Below, in pieces: positions 22,370 through 24,524 of a stretch of DNA of 24,524 nt. The position numbers and the translations under genes are program-made. Below the pieces are notes generated by a model, which saw only the letters and a program-made list of their open reading frames with translations, ran no database searches and had not been told where the DNA came from. The stretch covers positions 1 through 24,524 of the forward strand of contig JAQUMG010000007.1 of the NCBI GenBank assembly GCA_028718265.1, given 5' to 3'. The DNA is from Candidatus Omnitrophota bacterium. GTDB taxonomy: Bacteria; Omnitrophota; Koll11; JAHIPI01. The stretch's first letter is position 1, and every line of letters starts with the position of its first letter.

Positions 22370-23677
22370 ATATTTTTTTACTTCGTGCGATGTCACCTGA
22401 ATGCGGTATTCATCCCATTCTTTAATCTTATTATGCAGGAACCTCTTGAAGATATGATCGCCCAGCGCTTCTTTCACCAGCTTACTTTTCTCCGTCTCTT
22501 TTATCGCCTCAAATAAGTCAATAGGTAAAGACTTTACGCCTTTTCTCTCGCGCTCTTCCATCTCCATCTTGTAGAGATTCGGTTCAATGGGATCGGGAAG
22601 CTTATATTTCTTCTCGATACCTTCCAGGCCGGCGGCTAACATAACGCTGAAAGCCAGATACGGATTACATGCCGGATCCGGACACCTTAGTTCTGCCCTC
22701 GTCGCTTTTTCGTTGCCCGGCCTGTATACCGGCACCCTTATTAAAGCAGTCCGGTTTTTCCGCGCCCAAGAAATATATACCGGAGCTTCATATCCGGGAA
22801 CGAGCCTCTTATAAGAATTTACCCATTGCGCCGTGACAGCGCAGATTTCCTTGGCGTGTTTCAGCTGGCCGGCGATAAAATATTTTGCTATATCCGAAAG
22901 ATGGTACTTGTCCTTTTTGTCAAAAAAGGCGTTTCTCTTACCCCGGAATAATGATTGATGCGTATGCATGCCGCTTCCGGCTACTCCGAATATAGGTTTA
23001 GGCATGAATGTGGCATAATAACCACGCCTTTGCGCTACTTCCTTGACTACCATTTTATATGTCATGACGGTATCTGCCATAGTAAGCGCGTCTGAGTACC
23101 TTAAATCTATTTCATGCTGAGACGGTGCGCATTCATGATGGCTCGTCTCAACGTATATCCCCATTTCGTCGAGGGTCTTGACGGTTTCTTTCCTGAGTTC
23201 ATTCGCGATATCATTAGGAACAAGGTCGAAGTAACTTCCTTCGTCTACTATCTCGGGCTTATCATTTCTTTTAAAGTAAAAATATTCGAGTTCCGGCCCT
23301 ATGTAAAAAATAAAACCCATCTTCTTTGCTCTCTCAAGGTTTCTTCTGAGGGCATACCGCGGATCGCCGTCATAATGCTTTTTCTCCGGCGTAAGGATAT
23401 CACAGAACATTCTGGCAACGGGTTCTTTTTTGCTTTCCCAGGGCACTATTCTGAACGTCGATATATCCGGCATAGCAAGGATATCGCTTTCTTCCGCCTC
23501 GGCGTATCCTGCGACGCTTGAGCCGTCAAATCCCTTACCGTGATTAAGCGTTGCTTCCAATTCGTCGTCGGTAATCACACAGCACTTAAGATTGCCCAGT
23601 ATATCGGTAAACCATAGCTGGATATTCGAGATCTTGTGCTTTTTTACGAAATTAATTACTTCTTTTTTCGTATTCAT
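22355..23677 (-). CDS. Second glutamine synthetase, type I (alpha-like)
   Basis: This 440-residue paralogue of the GS at 8712-10043 is colinear and similar throughout. It has GKGFDGSSVAGY, GPELEYFYF, GSGMHTHQSLF, NSYKRLVPGYEAP and CPDPACNPYLAF, and ends in KKYLPIL. Active-site segments look intact, so it is probably a working GS or a close gamma-glutamyl ligase. The segment NLYKMEMEERERKGVKSLP lacks the adenylylation loop. Unlike the first copy it has no antiterminator leader. It follows lpxI by 42 bases with RBS AAGGAGAG and is presumably cotranscribed with it. Which of the two is the main GS, or whether this one acts on another substrate, cannot be told. Confidence 0.93.
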   Translation of the reverse strand: MNTKKEVINFVKKHKISNIQLWFTDILGNLKCCVITDDELEATLNHGKGFDGSSVAGYAEAEESDILAMPDISTFRIVPWESKKEPVARMFCDILTPEKKHYDGDPRYALRRNLERAKKMGFIFYIGPELEYFYFKRNDKPEIVDEGSYFDLVPNDIANELRKETVKTLDEMGIYVETSHHECAPSQHEIDLRYSDALTMADTVMTYKMVVKEVAQRRGYYATFMPKPIFGVAGSGMHTHQSLFRGKRNAFFDKKDKYHLSDIAKYFIAGQLKHAKEICAVTAQWVNSYKRLVPGYEAPVYISWARKNRTALIRVPVYRPGNEKATRAELRCPDPACNPYLAFSVMLAAGLEGIEKKYKLPDPIEPNLYKMEMEERERKGVKSLPIDLFEAIKETEKSKLVKEALGDHIFKRFLHNKIKEWDEYRIQVTSHEVKKYLPIL

Positions 23678-23719
23678 TATGACTCTCCTTATTATATCAA
23701 GGTGCGCAATATCAGATTA

Positions 23720-24524
23720 TCAGATTGCCACTATGCTGACACCGTTAGCATCCGCTTTGGCTATTACATCTTCGCGGTTGATGATCAGTGCCTTTTCCGC
23801 GTCAACGACAAGAACGGCTGTCTTAGCCTCTACCAGAGCATTCATGGTCCCCATGCCTATAGTGGGGATGTCAAACCTGGGATCCTGCGTCGGCGTAAGC
23901 AGCTTAACGCAGACAGTACCGGCGCCAACTAATCTGGCAGCCCGTTTAATAGTATCGTCGGTGCCTTCCATCGCCTCTACCGAGACAATGCTCTTATTCT
24001 TTATAATCGCCGTCTGCCCTATGCCCAGATCTCCGATAGAGTGGGAAATCTGTATTCCGAATTCTATGTCTTCCTGTTCCTTCGGCGTCGGTTCGCGCTT
24101 CGTGGCGGTACCTTTTTTAAGCAAGAGATTAGGCAGAAAATCCGTGGGATTTACAAAATTAATGCCGAATTTCTTACCTATGTCGGCAATTTTCCTCATT
24201 ATCTTATCGTTAACGCGGTCTTCGGTATCGTTTATCAGGGATGATATTTCTTTGCTGTCCGAAAAATCTTTTTTGAAAATAAGCGTCTTCGGTATGCTTC
24301 CGAGCGCAACGAAATTCCTCAGTCTTTCCGCTAAAAACATAAGCGGCAGTTTTCCCGTATCGGACGGGTTAATCCAGTATATTTTATCAACATGCTTTTC
24401 TAATTCCGACGAAGTTATGTCTTTGGCGGCAAATGCCACTACTTTTGTCCCGCCTTTTCTTGCTTCATCTCCGAAAACTATCGGCATATCTCCTGCGCCG
24501 GCAAAAAGCCCTATCTTTTCTAAT
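23720..24524 (-). CDS. lpxI: UDP-2,3-diacylglucosamine pyrophosphatase, LpxI type (5' end outside window)
   Basis: The reading frame is open to the right edge. Upstream of the internal Met at 24487 it continues as LEKIGLFAGAGD, the expected LpxI N-terminus, so only the first codon or codons are missing. The family (old DUF1009) cleaves UDP-diacyl-GlcN to lipid X by attack at the alpha phosphate, the step just before LpxB. Recognisable parts are FGIQISHSIGDLGIGQTAI, VSVEAMEGTDDTI with the conserved EGTD, CVKLLTPTQDPRFDIPTIG and TAVLVVDAEKALI near the C-terminus. It lies next to lpxB in the genome but on the opposite strand, with the second glnA between them. Confidence 0.92.
   Translation of the reverse strand, partial: LEKIGLFAGAGDMPIVFGDEARKGGTKVVAFAAKDITSSELEKHVDKIYWINPSDTGKLPLMFLAERLRNFVALGSIPKTLIFKKDFSDSKEISSLINDTEDRVNDKIMRKIADIGKKFGINFVNPTDFLPNLLLKKGTATKREPTPKEQEDIEFGIQISHSIGDLGIGQTAIIKNKSIVSVEAMEGTDDTIKRAARLVGAGTVCVKLLTPTQDPRFDIPTIGMGTMNALVEAKTAVLVVDAEKALIINREDVIAKADANGVSIVAI

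Overview
The window reads as chromosomal DNA of a diderm bacterium that makes LPS. It carries lpxB, an lpxI-type gene, an msbA-type flippase and a secreted protein with a beta-barrel end. The use of LpxI rather than LpxH, two class I-alpha glutamine synthetases, a short EF-Ts and the overall style of the proteins suggest an uncultured lineage such as Omnitrophota or another PVC-related or deltaproteobacterial-like group. That assignment is inference from gene content; there is no rRNA here to prove it.

Positions 1-13,550, all on the minus strand, form a long nitrogen-assimilation block. In transcription order it holds a sigma70-type promoter, two tandem structured leaders with terminators, a small ECF-like sigma factor, a third leader with terminator, a predicted outer-membrane beta-barrel protein, amtB, a PII protein, a fourth leader with terminator, glnA, a small Fis-type HTH gene, gltB, gltD and a large PEP/pyruvate-binding protein that runs off the left edge with an apparent -1 frameshift near its start. 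Each of the four leaders shows two hairpins with A-x-x-G loops, the second overlapping the 5' arm of an intrinsic terminator. This is the layout known for RNA targets of ANTAR-domain antiterminators (NasR, EutV). The block therefore looks like a relay of transcription checkpoints that decide how far polymerase goes through sensing, ammonium uptake and the GS-GOGAT cycle. No ANTAR protein is encoded in the window.

Positions 13,586-15,260 hold a B12-binding-type radical SAM gene with its own promoter, a strong terminator, a structured stretch and tRNA-Lys(UUU). Positions 15,336-18,141 hold the classic rpsB-tsf-pyrH-frr translation cluster behind a good promoter.

Positions 18,311-24,524 are mostly envelope genes. 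msbA runs leftward. From a divergent promoter region a Gfo/Idh/MocA oxidoreductase and lpxB run rightward with overlapping ends. From the right edge lpxI and a second glnA run leftward, and the end of this glnA overlaps the end of lpxB. Short GC-rich inverted repeats of REP type lie between msbA and rpsB, and one of them forms the last codons of msbA.
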